From Periconia sp. R9002 (lineage: Eukaryota; Ascomycota; Dothideomycetes; Pleosporales; Periconiaceae): a stretch of DNA of 64,000 bases. The DNA lies in contig JAMAHW010000001.1 of the NCBI GenBank assembly GCA_023627715.1, positions 1,116,001 to 1,180,000 of the forward strand, read 5' to 3'. Positions 1 through 10,036 of the stretch are shown here, piece by piece. The notes under the pieces were generated by a model. The model did no database searches and was not told the origin of the DNA. It saw only the letters and a program-made list of their open reading frames with translations. Within the stretch, counting starts at the first letter, position 1, and every line of letters starts with the position of its first letter. The translations under genes were made by a program, and so were the position numbers.

Positions 1-121
1 TGGAGAGCGCAACGAGCTCAGGCGGGGGAGCAGTCCCGATTCCGGGGAACACCTGGGAGTGGACATGGCTGGAGAGCTGCTGCACTCCTATCTCGTTGAA
101 ACGGGCTTCGGAAGGCACTGA
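1..121. other. Possible edge of a gene cut by the window
   Basis: Two readings compete. On the plus strand, frame 2 is open from base 2 to a TGA at 119-121 and would be the last 39 codons of a gene ending in ETGFGRH. On the minus strand an ATG at 66-64 opens a frame running off the left edge (MSTPRCSPE...), which would be the start of a gene facing away. Neither fragment is long enough to recognise. From 122 to about 680 I see no gene, only possible promoter sequence for the RING gene that follows. Confidence 0.25.
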
Positions 122-782
122 ATTAAAATTATTTAGCAGCTGCGCAGGAGTATGCGGAAAGGGAACGACGAAGACGAAGCATGATAAACAAGCGTACCGG
201 ATAAGCTCGAGTTTTTCGTATTATGATTTTCGGCATCGTTCGCAGAGGGTTGGGCTGCCGTGGCGAGACATCTTCGGCTGGCGGACCAGATAGGGGGTTT
301 GGTGGTTGCGGGGCGCGTGAATTTGGCACAACTGGTCCCGATGGTCCTCTGTGAGCAGCGGCGCATAGTGAAATGGTACGGCGCGTGTCAGAGCATGCCG
401 TCTGGAGGGAAGAAGAGGGCGGCGGGCGTGCGACGGCGACTCGAATGGTAACTAGGCGGGTGAATGATACGAGCAGGCGTCATGGAAAGACGTGAAGTTC
501 GCGCCAATCTGGGGGCTTGGCGTTTGGTATAGGGCTGAAGTGCCACTGCGACTAGGTTAGGTGCATCAATCGCCATGCCTCGTGTCAGTGAATGCAACCC
601 CCCGCCCGTGACCTAAACGCCAGAGCGTCTGTCTGACTTTACATAATGGCTGCGTCTCCCCTTCCACATTTTGCCCCTAGGTGAAATGTGAAATTTTTGC
701 TCTTGTACACAGTACTTGTACCCTCACTTTGATCGAGCCCGCCCCACTGTCACTACGTAGCTGGCTAGATAGGTGGCCCACG

Positions 783-1810
783 ATGGACCCTCTCGGCGAT
801 CCAGCAGCGCCGCCGCCGACTTCACAAACATTTACATCAACGACATCACCATACGCACACAGCGGCGCCGACAACAACCCGTACCCATACAATCCCAGTG
901 CAGAGCACCACCACCTCGACTTCCACACGCACGCACTCTTTCCTTTCCCACACCAGGAGTCCACTCACCTGTTCACCTTCGATCCGCCGCCACTCGCCAC
1001 CAGCTCTTTCTTCGACGAAGCCTACCGAACCTCGCCCTCTCCACCTCCGCTCAACTCTACCTTCCTTGACAGCATCCTCAACCCTATCGAGTCACACATC
1101 TTCGGCTTTCCTATCTTCGACCCCCAATCTCGGCCGCGCGCCCCCTCTCCCGTGGTTTCCATCCCGACCCAAACCATGCCGGCTGGCCGCCTTGCCAACG
1201 GATATGTCGATTTGACCAGCTCAGCGGCTGAGACTTCGTCCTCGCATGCCAAGCGACAAAACTCCCCCTCCGAACCAGCGCAGAAGCGGCAGAAGCGGAA
1301 CGATGGTACATCGGCAGCTGCAAACGACAACAACGAGGCAAACTCCATAGAGGAGATTGATCTGTCCACTGATGAGCAGGGTGTGCAGCAGGTACTCCAG
1401 AAGCAGCGGGAAGAGGCCGTCAAATCCCAGCAGAAACCCGAAGATAAAGCGACCACTTTCAACACCATCAACTGCGTCATCTGCATGGACACACCGACCG
1501 ACTTGACGGCTACAATATGTGGTATGTTGATTTGGTGATTTTGTAAAATTTTCTACAGCATCTGACTTTACTTTTTCTAGGCCACCTCTTCTGCCATACA
1601 TGCTTGATGGAAGCTCTCATCGCCGGCGAGAACCGCTCCGCACCGGGCGAACCCAAGCGTTCGCAGTGCCCCGTATGCCGCAAGGTCATCAACCGCAACA
1701 AGGCGACCGACATTATACCCCTCCTCTTCAAGCAAGGCCTCTCGACGCAACCGCGGAAAAAGGCATCGGTTGTTGCTACCACCACCACCACTTCCAAGGT
1801 AAAGTCATGA
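783..1810 (+). CDS. RING-finger E3 ubiquitin ligase, SUMO-targeted (Slx8/RNF4) type
   Basis: Two exons, 783-1521 and 1581-1810, give 322 residues; the 59-bp intron splits the Gly before the RING histidine. The first in-frame ATG is at 783; the frame is open further upstream but only from a GTG. The C-terminal RING is a complete C3HC4: C231, C234, C246, H248, C251, C254, C276, C279. The N-terminal part is Pro/Ser-rich and probably disordered, with a basic nuclear-import-like segment near 157-172 (KR...KRQKR). Two SUMO-interacting-like cores are visible: VDLT at 142-145 and IDLS at 192-195, the latter next to acidic residues. A C-terminal RING with upstream SIMs is the layout of SUMO-targeted ubiquitin ligases, which ubiquitylate SUMO-modified nuclear proteins during DNA repair. 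The RING call is firm; the Slx8-like role is inferred from layout. Confidence 0.85.
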
Positions 1811-4072
1811 AAGCGCACACTGTGGATTTCATGCTTTAAAAAAGAAAGAATATATCTTACGCGTTTACCATGCTGCTTTGCTTCGTCTTATCAGCAACAC
1901 ACATCGTTACCGCTGTCGACTTTGTAAATATCTTGCTAAATGTCGGACCAAACCCAGGCTACTCAAACCCTCCCTCCCACTTTCACCAGGACCACTCCCG
2001 CTGTCAGCCAAGGCCGACGCAGCATTCCGGTTTCCCGAGCAACTAGAGACAGACGATCGTACGGAGCTATGAGGCCTAGGCTGCCCAGGCTCCCCTTGCC
2101 CCGCTCTGTCTCTAGGAGGACCTCCCCACGGATCGCGAGTCGGCGCCTCCGGGACGTATGAATGACGACAGGCGATATTTTGAGATGGGAGTTGATTGCA
2201 TGACGGCCGTTTGTGCCTGGTTGGGCGCGCGCTGGGATTTGATTCTTTGGGCTTTTGCATGGTATGGCGTGGGAGTGGCTGTTTATGTTTTCCACGATGA
2301 TCCCGACATTCAAGGTTTCTCACCCTGCCACCGTCCGAACGATGGATGGATGCGATGGGTGGGCTACGAGGGAGGCTGGGTAATTGTTTTTTTTTCCAAA
2401 TTTTTCGTATGATATCACGGTAATACATAGCATGGCATGATATGAACTATACAAGTTTTTTCGGCATTGTATTCATACTGTACTTACTCTATTGCTTTTC
2501 GCGACGACGGGAGCATGCATGACATGATATGAAATTGAAATTGAATTGGATCCTCACAGAGTATTGCTACCCTGGGTATCGACACATGGCATGACATAGT
2601 AAAACGTGGTGACATACAACTAATCACTCACCCACCCAACCAACCAAACTAAAACAAAATAAAATAAAATCAGAAAAAGGCCACGTCATCACCCTGCGTT
2701 TGCCATGGCCGCATAGTACATACAATATTATCGATTGATCTTCGTTAATCGCAAACAAATGCGCATGAACTGACAATACCTACCTACTAAATATCTAACG
2801 CATGAATATTAAGCCGAGCGCCGGACGCCGGGCTTTTTCGGAGATGGGGCGGCCTTGCTACATCGCGCCTGCGCGCGTCGGTGGGCTAGTGGGTTATTTT
2901 AAGTAATTAGTGAGAGGTAATTAGGGCATTTATGGGAGAGGAGGGGGTGTTGTTTGGAAACAGCGCTGGAGCTTGGTGGGAAAGGTGGATGGGGTAGGGG
3001 TAGGGCATTGATGCTGGTGTGTAGAAATAAGGACGCTAGGAGTTAGGTTAGTAAAGATCGATGTTTGGTTGGGAAGAAGGGATACTGCTAGCTATCTGCC
3101 TACTCTGCGATTGATTGATTTCCTCGAGCATTAATACATAATGAGCAACGTATGTAATCTACAATGTATTTGACGGCGAGGCACTCACTAGGCTGTTTTG
3201 GGGCAAGGAAGAAGGGTTAGGAAGGGCAATGAATGTTGGGTATAGTTGAGGTAGATTAATGGAGATAGGACGTTTCGGTGCAGAAGATTATTGGGTGTTA
3301 AGTTCTAGGATGGATGGATGGATGCGGTGTGGTATGAGATCCTTTTGTTGAACACGCCTACAACAGACGATGTTGGCCCATTTAAGAGTTCCGTTCGGTA
3401 GGAAGCTCGGCTGCTTAGGTACTCATATACCGACCCCGTTACGTCAAGCGGTGCTTTTGGACTGACGAGAGAGCTGACTCTCAAGAATATTATAGGTATG
3501 ATGTCCTCTGTGAAAAGGCGGCTGTTGGTGTAGCAATCTACCCCAAATTTCCGTCTCTTTTGCCCAAAGCAGAAGAAAAAGAGGACATGGGCGTTAGTGA
3601 TGGTCAGTTGTGGTCTTGGTCTTGTCTGAGGAAAAGTGGTAGAGCTTGAGAGTAGGGCTTTGCCCAAACGATCAAAGTTATTGATTGCTGGTGGACGTTA
3701 TCTCTGATGGATTTGGTGTGACAGCGGCTGTGAAGGCCGCTCTGGTACATGCGTCGTCTCTAGAATATCCACCACATGTACGTTTTGGGCTTTTTTGGGG
3801 ATAGTGGGACGAGGCCTATTGGCTGAACGACATTCTAGCGCACGCTTACGTAAGGGAGTTTGACCAACGTTGAATGAATGGTCGACTAACACCTGATACT
3901 CACCAATTCTTGCAATAAGGCACCATTTATTCGACACATGGGCTTGAAGATGGCGATTGCAGTCCAATCAGTCTATGAAGAGCTCCGTATTGTAAGAACG
4001 ATTTTCACAATCAAAATAATGAGGGAGACACCCGAAGAAGTTTGGTTGACTAAGTCAATTCTGCTATATAAA
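1811..4072. other. Intergenic stretch, no supported gene
   Basis: Several open frames of 60-170 codons occur on both strands but lack family motifs, good start contexts or splice logic. The stretch holds poly-T and A-rich runs and one copy of the dispersed repeat listed at 2531-2589. Minus-strand frames at 3305-3667 and 3698-3967 look non-coding. Confidence 0.5.
2531..2589 (+). repeat. Dispersed short repeat, copy R1
   Basis: A GAAATTGAAATTGAATTG run leads into a core GATCCTCACAGAG...CTACCCTGGGTATCGA. The same core is found at 8209-8261, 8322-8392, inverted at 8591-8645, and truncated at 19782-19815. The core contains the palindrome TACCC-T-GGGTA. It may be a piece of a non-autonomous mobile element. 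No terminal inverted repeat or target duplication was established. Confidence 0.7.
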
Positions 4073-4178
4073 AGGAGCAATACAAACGAGTGTAGCAATG
4101 AAAACGAGTGTAGCAATGAAAACGAGTGTAGCAATGAAAACGAGAGGAGCAATACAAAAGAGAGGGGCAATGGAAAGG
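4073..4178 (+). repeat. 18-bp minisatellite
   Basis: Three near-perfect copies of the 18-mer GAGTGTAGCAATGAAAAC run in tandem from about 4089. Degenerate copies flank them on both sides (GAGCAATACAAAC, GAGAGGGGCAATGG). The unit length is a multiple of three, so frames stay open through it on both strands. Those frames read only as simple repeats, so coding is unlikely. Confidence 0.85.
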
Positions 4179-4415
4179 TGCCCTGTACCAAGGCAAGAGC
4201 AGAATAGCCGGACATATACATCCATAGCAGATAGCCAGCTACCATACCAATGCACACATATGCCATCCGTCACCCGCTAGCAATACCACAAGTCAATGAA
4301 AATCTTGACAAGCTCAAAGACTACATCTTCGTTAGATAGTCTATTAGAGGTTTAGATGGAATCACACATACCTTGGTCCTGAAGACACGGGCGATTGAGT
4401 ATAACGAGCACTCGA

Positions 4416-4586
4416 CTACCCATTTCGGCGATCCTGGGATGCCTTTCCAGCCTTTATCATAGCCTCGCGTGTCTCCCTTTCTTTCTTGTCCCTTGCTCGC
4501 CTATCCTGGGATTCCTTTGCGGCCGCTCTCATCCTCGCTTCCTCGTCAGCGTTTGGGAATCTGATGAAACCACCGCTATCAGTCAT
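4416..4586 (-). CDS. Small highly charged protein, unrecognised (56 aa)
   Basis: An ATG at 4586-4584 opens a 56-codon frame ending in TAG at 4418-4416. It starts MTDSGGFIRFPNADEEARMR and is rich in Arg, Lys, Glu and Asp, so it should be helical or coiled; there is no signal peptide or membrane segment. Upstream on the same strand is a typical fungal promoter and leader: TATAAAT at 4752-4746 about 160 bp before the ATG, then a C/A/T-rich leader with repeated CAACATC-like steps directly before the start. A GTATGT donor-like site lies downstream near 4370, so a 3' UTR intron or a longer spliced form is possible. No family was recognised. It sits directly downstream of the 178-bp array. Confidence 0.45.
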   Translation of the reverse strand: MTDSGGFIRFPNADEEARMRAAAKESQDRRARDKKERETREAMIKAGKASQDRRNG

Positions 4587-4744
4587 GATGTTGGATGGGA
4601 TGTTGAATGAGATGTTGGATTGAGTATTTGGTTATGATCGAGTTGTGATTGAGTTGTGATGATTGCGGCAAGAACTTGAGGTGGTAGATTGATTGAAAGC
4701 GTAAGTGAGTTGGTGAAGAAGAAACTGACAGCAGCTTGATTCCC

Positions 4745-5835
4745 AATTTATAGACCATTTACAACCCAGTGAACAATTTGAATCTCTAGCATAGCCGCAT
4801 CCTGCCACCCTACGGTGAGAGAGTGTGACACTGGCAAAGTCACATATCCCTTCGGTGCGTAGTGGTTGATTCGAGAGCAGCGTTCAATCGTTCGCCGCGC
4901 CGCACTTCGATTGTAAGAGCTTTCTAGGTAGAAGAGACGGTAAATCAGGAGACTATATATCGTGATAGTATCATTAAAAGTCTTAGGAGGCGCTGAGGCA
5001 TAAATTTTACTGGCAAAGTTAATATCCCCTTGGTGCGTAGTGGTTAATTCGAGAGCAGCGTTTAATCGTTCGCCGCGCCGCACTTTGATTGTAAGAGCTT
5101 TCTAGGCAGAAGAGACGGTGAATTAGGAGACTATATATCGTGACAGTATTATCAAAAGTCTTAGGAGGCGCTGAGGCACAAATTTCACTGGCAAAGTCAA
5201 TATCCCCTCGGTGCGTAGTGGTTAATTCGAGAGCAGCGTTTAATCGTTCGCCGCGCTGCACTTCGATTGTAAGAGCTTTCTAGGCAGAAGAGACGGTAAA
5301 TTAGGAGACTATATATCGTGACAGTATTATTAAAAGTCTTAGGAGGCGCTGAGGCACAAATTTTACTAGCAAAGTTAATATCCCTTTGGTGCGTAGTGGT
5401 TAATTTGAGAGCAGCGTTTAATCGTTTACTGCGCCGCACTTCGATTGTAAGAGCTTTCTAGGTAGAAGAGACAGTGGATTAGGAGACTATATATCGTGAC
5501 AGTATTATTAAAAGTCTTAGGAAGCGCTAAGGCATAGATTTCACTGGCAATGTCACATATCCCTTCGGCGCGTAGCGATTGATTCGAGAGCAGCGGTTGT
5601 TGTGGCATCTCCCTTCGTGCTCAACAAAGCGTGCTTCGTTGGAGCGTGCTTCGTTGGCTCTGCGAGTTTGGTACGGCACAGCTTTACCACAGTGCTCAAT
5701 CGTTCACCATACCGCACTTCAACTGTAAGAGCTTTCTAGGGAGAAGAGATGGCAAATCAGTAGGAGACCATATATCGTGACAGCATCATTAAAAGTCTTG
5801 GAAGCGCTGAGGCACAGCTTGCACTGATAAGCACT
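4745..5835. repeat. 178-bp tandem array with RIP-type mutations
   Basis: The landmark GAGAGCAGCG recurs at 4873, 5051, 5229, 5407 and 5586, giving steps of 178, 178, 178 and 179 bp. A sixth, broken copy follows after about 100 bp of unrelated sequence (5600-5700) and resumes at about 5701. Each unit contains AGAGCTTTCTAGG and ACTATATATCG. Copies differ mostly by CA/TA and TG/TA alternatives, for example TTCAATCG/TTTAATCG, GGTTGATT/GGTTAATT, TATCAAAAG/TATTAAAAG, TTTCACTGG/TTTTACTAG. Minus-strand frames stay open but shift between units because 178 is not a multiple of three, so it is not a coding repeat. Confidence 0.9.
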
Positions 5836-6560
5836 GCGGCACAACTTCCATTCTGACTGAGTGGGATGTTGCCTAATCTTCCAGTATGTAGGCTCATTGC
5901 AAGGCAGTTTTAGCTTGACGCCATGGTTCGCCATGGTTCGATCCTGAGTAACTTTAGACTCAGGAGCGTTTGCTGCCTTGTTCCATATGTTGTATTGATA
6001 CGGAAGAACACCAGAACAGATACAAGTATTGATCTATGCGTGCAGCTCGGGCCCATTTCCAGTACTTGCTCACGGTAAAAACGTTCTAGAACTGAACTTG
6101 ATCAAATATTCCATTGGCCGACATACAAAGATAGTATGATTGATTATCCCCATTGCACATGTGCAGGGAAAATTGATAGGCAAGGTAGTCATTCGGAGTG
6201 CGCCAAGGCCGCAACACCGCCAGGCCTGATCGGTATCCCGACATCCCGACGCTGCCCTTTAATTCAGTGCGGCGCAGCCAGCGACTGAATTTATAGAACA
6301 TCTCAGCTTCAACCCTTTACAACTACAAACAATTCATGCTAGATTTCCCATCCTCTTGATAAGAACCTCATATCTCTTCTCTAGCTTTCGCAATCCCCCA
6401 GTCATTTCAGACTTCCTTATCTCAAACTTCACTGGACCACTGCAGTGGAATCCAACACTGTGCGCGCCAGCCGTAGACATCGAAGAAGCGTCCTTCCAAA
6501 TCTTTCGACATTCGCACAGTCGCCTGCTATCTCGCTCTCAATACATCGGCTTCTCTTACC
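5836..6560. other. Intergenic, promoter region of the phosphotransferase gene
   Basis: No supported gene. An 11-base word (CCATGGTTCGC/CCATGGTTCGA) is directly duplicated near 5930-5942. The stretch from about 6300 is CT- and CA-rich, as expected for the leader of the gene starting at 6561. Confidence 0.5.
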
Positions 6561-7907
6561 ATGAGTGTATACGACGAAATCGCCCAAAAGATAGGTGATG
6601 ATGAATGGGACAAGTGGAAGGAAGCGGTCCTGAACACAAAAGATGAAATCGCGCATTTTGTCGCGCAGTATCGACCAGGAAGCCAAGATCCAAAGGTAAT
6701 CGATTGGGAGGGAGGTTCGTTCAATTTTTGTGTGCGAGTGACGTTCAGCGATGGGGGCGCGGATGCCATGATTCGTTTCCCAGGGCAGGGACACAACGTC
6801 TGCCGCGACGAAAAGACGCAGAACGAAGTCGAGACGATCAAATTCATTCATGAAAACACCACGATCCCGGTTCCACGCCTGCTGGGCTGGGGTTTGACCA
6901 AAGACAGCCCGAGACAGCTTGGTCCGTTTATTATATCGGAGTTTGTGGAGGGGGTTGATTTGATTAGCATTATGTGTGATCCTTCCATCGTGAAGACCGG
7001 GAAGCTCTGGCTAGATCCAAACATTGACACAAAACTTCTAGACACGGTCTATGAGCAGATCGCTGATTTCATGCTTCAACTCTACCAGTTCAACTTCGAT
7101 CGCATCGGGGCGATCTCAAAGGACGCTGAAACGGGCAGCTGGTCTGTCAACAGGAGACCCCTAACATACAGTATGAATGAATTGGCATGGTCTAACTCTT
7201 ACCCCATCGATACATTCCCAACCCACCCGTTCAACACGGCAAGCGACTACTTCCAGTCTCTCACGCAAGCGCACTGGACTCACCTCCGCACGCAACGCAA
7301 CTTCTGTTCCACTCCCATAGCTGCTCGAGAGTTATACGTCGCCCGGCATCTGTTCGCTCAACTCGTCCCAAAGTACACCGTCAACGACCGCGGTCCGTTT
7401 AAACTCTTCTGCGACGATTTCCGGTGTCAGAACATGCTCGTTGATCCAGAAACGCTCCGCATCACGGCCGTGCTGGATCTCGAGTTCACAAACGCAATGC
7501 CTGAGCAGTACGCGTCAGAGTCGCCGTGGTGGCTAGCTTTGGTTGGGCCAGAGATATATCTGTCCCGTGGCCGCACTATAGAAGAGTTCGAGGCTGCTTA
7601 TAAGCCTCGCTTGGAGCAGTTTATCCGAGCGATGCAGCGAGTGGAAGAAGCAAAAGGTTTACCGAGTGATAAGACGAGCCTTTCGAGTCGCATGCTAGAG
7701 TCCTGGGATACGAAACGCTTTTGGTTTAATTACGCGGGGCGGAGATCGCTGGATGTAGAGGTGCTTTTTAATCACCGTCTGAATGAGGAGGGTCGCGAGA
7801 TCGAGGCGTTGGACGACGAGATTCGAGCTGGACTGGATTCGTTTGTCGAGATGAAGATGGAGCAGGTGAAGGCGTATGATAAAGAGTGCAAGGAGTTAGG
7901 ACTCTGA
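6561..7907 (+). CDS. Aminoglycoside-phosphotransferase-family (APH) protein kinase-like enzyme
   Basis: A single exon of 448 residues begins MSVYDEIAQK. The fold is that of the APH/choline kinase family: an N-lobe with a nucleotide-binding region, the hinge phrase GPFIISEFVEG, then the catalytic loop LFCDDFRCQN (C284, D286, N291) and the metal-binding LDLEF (D306). In this family the loop is H-x-D-x4-N; here the His is Cys while the catalytic Asp and Asn are kept. To my knowledge CDD-type loops are common in the large expanded fungal APH families. The substrate is unknown and antibiotic resistance should not be assumed. The gene lies alone between repeat-rich stretches, a typical place for members of this family. 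Confidence 0.85.
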   Translation: MSVYDEIAQKIGDDEWDKWKEAVLNTKDEIAHFVAQYRPGSQDPKVIDWEGGSFNFCVRVTFSDGGADAMIRFPGQGHNVCRDEKTQNEVETIKFIHENTTIPVPRLLGWGLTKDSPRQLGPFIISEFVEGVDLISIMCDPSIVKTGKLWLDPNIDTKLLDTVYEQIADFMLQLYQFNFDRIGAISKDAETGSWSVNRRPLTYSMNELAWSNSYPIDTFPTHPFNTASDYFQSLTQAHWTHLRTQRNFCSTPIAARELYVARHLFAQLVPKYTVNDRGPFKLFCDDFRCQNMLVDPETLRITAVLDLEFTNAMPEQYASESPWWLALVGPEIYLSRGRTIEEFEAAYKPRLEQFIRAMQRVEEAKGLPSDKTSLSSRMLESWDTKRFWFNYAGRRSLDVEVLFNHRLNEEGREIEALDDEIRAGLDSFVEMKMEQVKAYDKECKELGL

Positions 7908-8099
7908 GTCTCATGCCTGAACCACGCATGCGACTATCAATTTCAAAGTTTTCTCAAAGTGTTTTCTTCTTCGCAATTGATTGGTTTGAACAGTTACACG
8001 CTTGCGACTACATAGATATGAATATTGGCGTTGCTGTTTGCGAACGACCCGCACAGATTCGACTTATTGTTTTTTCCCGTGTTTACGACTGAATCAACT

Positions 8100-8950
8100 A
8101 GCACGACTTGGTACCGTCCCTGTAAATGGTGATGTTTAACATCTTCAGGCTCATGTGTACAGTGTAGGGTGGGCGATTATACATTACAAAACTTATGGTA
8201 TTACGTATGAAATTTGAAATTGATCCTCACAGAGTATTGCTACCCTGGGTATCGAGATAGGTAGGGGTAACACTTGGTAAATGGTATTACGTATATACGT
8301 AAGTAAATATAGACCCCTCTATGAATTTGAATTTGATATTGATCCTCACAGAGTAATACTACCCTGGGTATCGACACATGGTGGGGGCACACTGGGTAAA
8401 CGTCCTTGACCGGGACGGGCACACAGGCAACTAAGTGCGTAGACCCCTCTATATATATACGTAAGTAAATATGGACCCTTATATATACAAATAGGACTAA
8501 TCAATAAGAAAATACGTAATAGTAAGAGAATAGGATTTGCAGGTATTACCCCCAGTGTTGTGTAACTCCGCTCCCCCTCCCCCCCTACCTATGTCGATAC
8601 CCAGGGTAGCAATACTCTGAGGATCAATTTCAATTTCAATTTCATTACCCCTAGTGTTACGGCTACGCCTCACATAATAATTCTCGGCACTCATGATGAG
8701 TGTAATTTCGATAATTACCATAAATGGACCAGCGAAGATAACGCCTGGGATCTTGGGCCAGAAGTAGACCATAACATAAATACGTAATAAGAGGTCATAT
8801 AACAGCTCTATAGCTCTGCAAACGCTAAGAACCACAGAAACGCAGAGACGTCTCTATAGGCTCTATAACTCTGCAGATTATAGAGTATAAAAACGATAGA
8901 GCAGGACAAATTTCTCTAGTATATAATCAAGAAATATCACACTTATTAGA
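8100..8950. repeat. Cluster of dispersed repeat copies (R2, R3, inverted R4)
   Basis: Copies of the core described at 2531-2589 lie at 8209-8261 (+), 8322-8392 (+) and 8591-8645 (-). R2 and R3 also share flanks containing GTAAGTAAATAT and AGACCCCTCTAT, so a unit larger than the core was duplicated. R3 and R4 face each other around about 200 bp. No open frame is credible here. Confidence 0.7.
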
Positions 8951-9669
8951 TAGTTTTCATCGTCAATCCAATCTTTTAACTAAAGAGCTACCTAGCAAAT
9001 AACACCTATTGTTTAATTGCATCGTGCCTATTAACGGCGACTTCACCCTTTACTCTATAATCTATTTACTCTACCTCTGCGCACTATGCGGTATCCTCTT
9101 ACGGCTAAGGTAGGACCCTACCACTAAGTAATCTTATTTCACTACTATCCTCCTTTTCTTTCCTTTTTACCCGTCCGCTCTTACTCTTTTTACACTACCT
9201 CTCCTTTTCTATTATGGTATTTTCGTCTTAAAAGGGGGGTCCGCCTTTTTTAGTTCTTACTTTTGGATCTTGTTTTTATTAAGATAGAACCCCTCCTAAT
9301 CGTTTATTAAAAGAAACCCTTTTCTATACTTCCCCTATACTTTTATATAATTTCTTGTAGTAATTAGATAGGACCAATAGTTACCTATGAGCATGTCCCT
9401 AGCCAAAGACGTTACCTGAGATCCAAACCAGTGTTAACACCGTGACTGATTATAACAATTAATTACGAAGAAGAAAACACCTCTGATGTAGTTACGTATA
9501 TACAATTTACATAGGTATATATACACGTACAATTTAGTATAACTGAGGAATCGCCCGGGCCCTGTATTACCGTACATACCTATGCCCACCCTACTTATAT
9601 GTATGCACGAACATTAATCGCCAGAGGGAATGCGTCATTGACACCACTAGGTATGTAGCCATGGAAGTC
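8951..9669. other. AT-rich, TpA-rich stretch, possible RIP-degraded element
   Basis: No frame over 60 codons is convincing. By eye TpA far exceeds CpA and TpG between about 8990 and 9400 (runs such as CTATAATCTATTTACTC). This is the composition expected of a transposon fragment mutated by RIP. No transposase or reverse transcriptase motif survives. Confidence 0.45.
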
Positions 9670-10036
9670 TCATGCAGAAGACGAAATCGAGTCGTATAAT
9701 AACCGAGAACGTGGGGAAATCTCACAATCCTCAACCCCAATAGCAATCAACCCGCGAAGAAGCTTAATCGCTAGATAGATAGTACCCAACACGATGGTAG
9801 GGATTACGGAGACTCTCGCTGGGGGCTGCAGCCCTACTTCCAGCATCAATAACTTGAACCGCCTCGAGACTGCTCCTATCAATGGCTTCTAGTAAGGCGA
9901 CATCCGTAGGTAGGTAGTTCTGCTCCGAGTATACTTCCTCGCCCACTACGACAAGTGCTCGATTTGCAATGTCCAGGATGTCCAAATCGAGCATATTACT
10001 GTATTGTCCGATCTCCTCTAGGTGGGTATATGACAT
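9670..10036 (-). pseudogene. Frameshifted gene remnant, possibly ankyrin-like
   Basis: Two overlapping minus-strand frames read as consecutive parts of one protein. The first (10036 to about 9860) runs MSYTHLEEIG... to LLEAIDRSSLEAVQV. The second (about 9865 to 9670) continues LEVGLQPPARV... to LLYDSISSSA. One base in or near the GTTATTGATG stretch at about 9866 separates them. The LLEAI..SLEAVQVL.LEVGLQ pattern recalls an ankyrin repeat helix pair. It adjoins the RIP-like stretch, which fits decay. Similarity is judged by eye only. Confidence 0.3.

Noticed and set aside
1022..1601. Minus-strand frames opposite the RING gene
   Set aside because: Shadows of the coding strand, which has a complete C3HC4 RING.
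2158..2412. 84-codon plus-strand frame after the RING gene
   Set aside because: Lies in the likely 3' region, with no leader, motif or splice support.
3973..4266. Minus-strand frame with repeated LLHSFS phrases
   Set aside because: It is produced by the 18-bp minisatellite, whose length is a multiple of three.
4748..5608. Series of similar minus-strand frames of 60-111 codons
   Set aside because: They are shadows of the 178-bp repeat; the unit shifts frame and shows RIP-type change.
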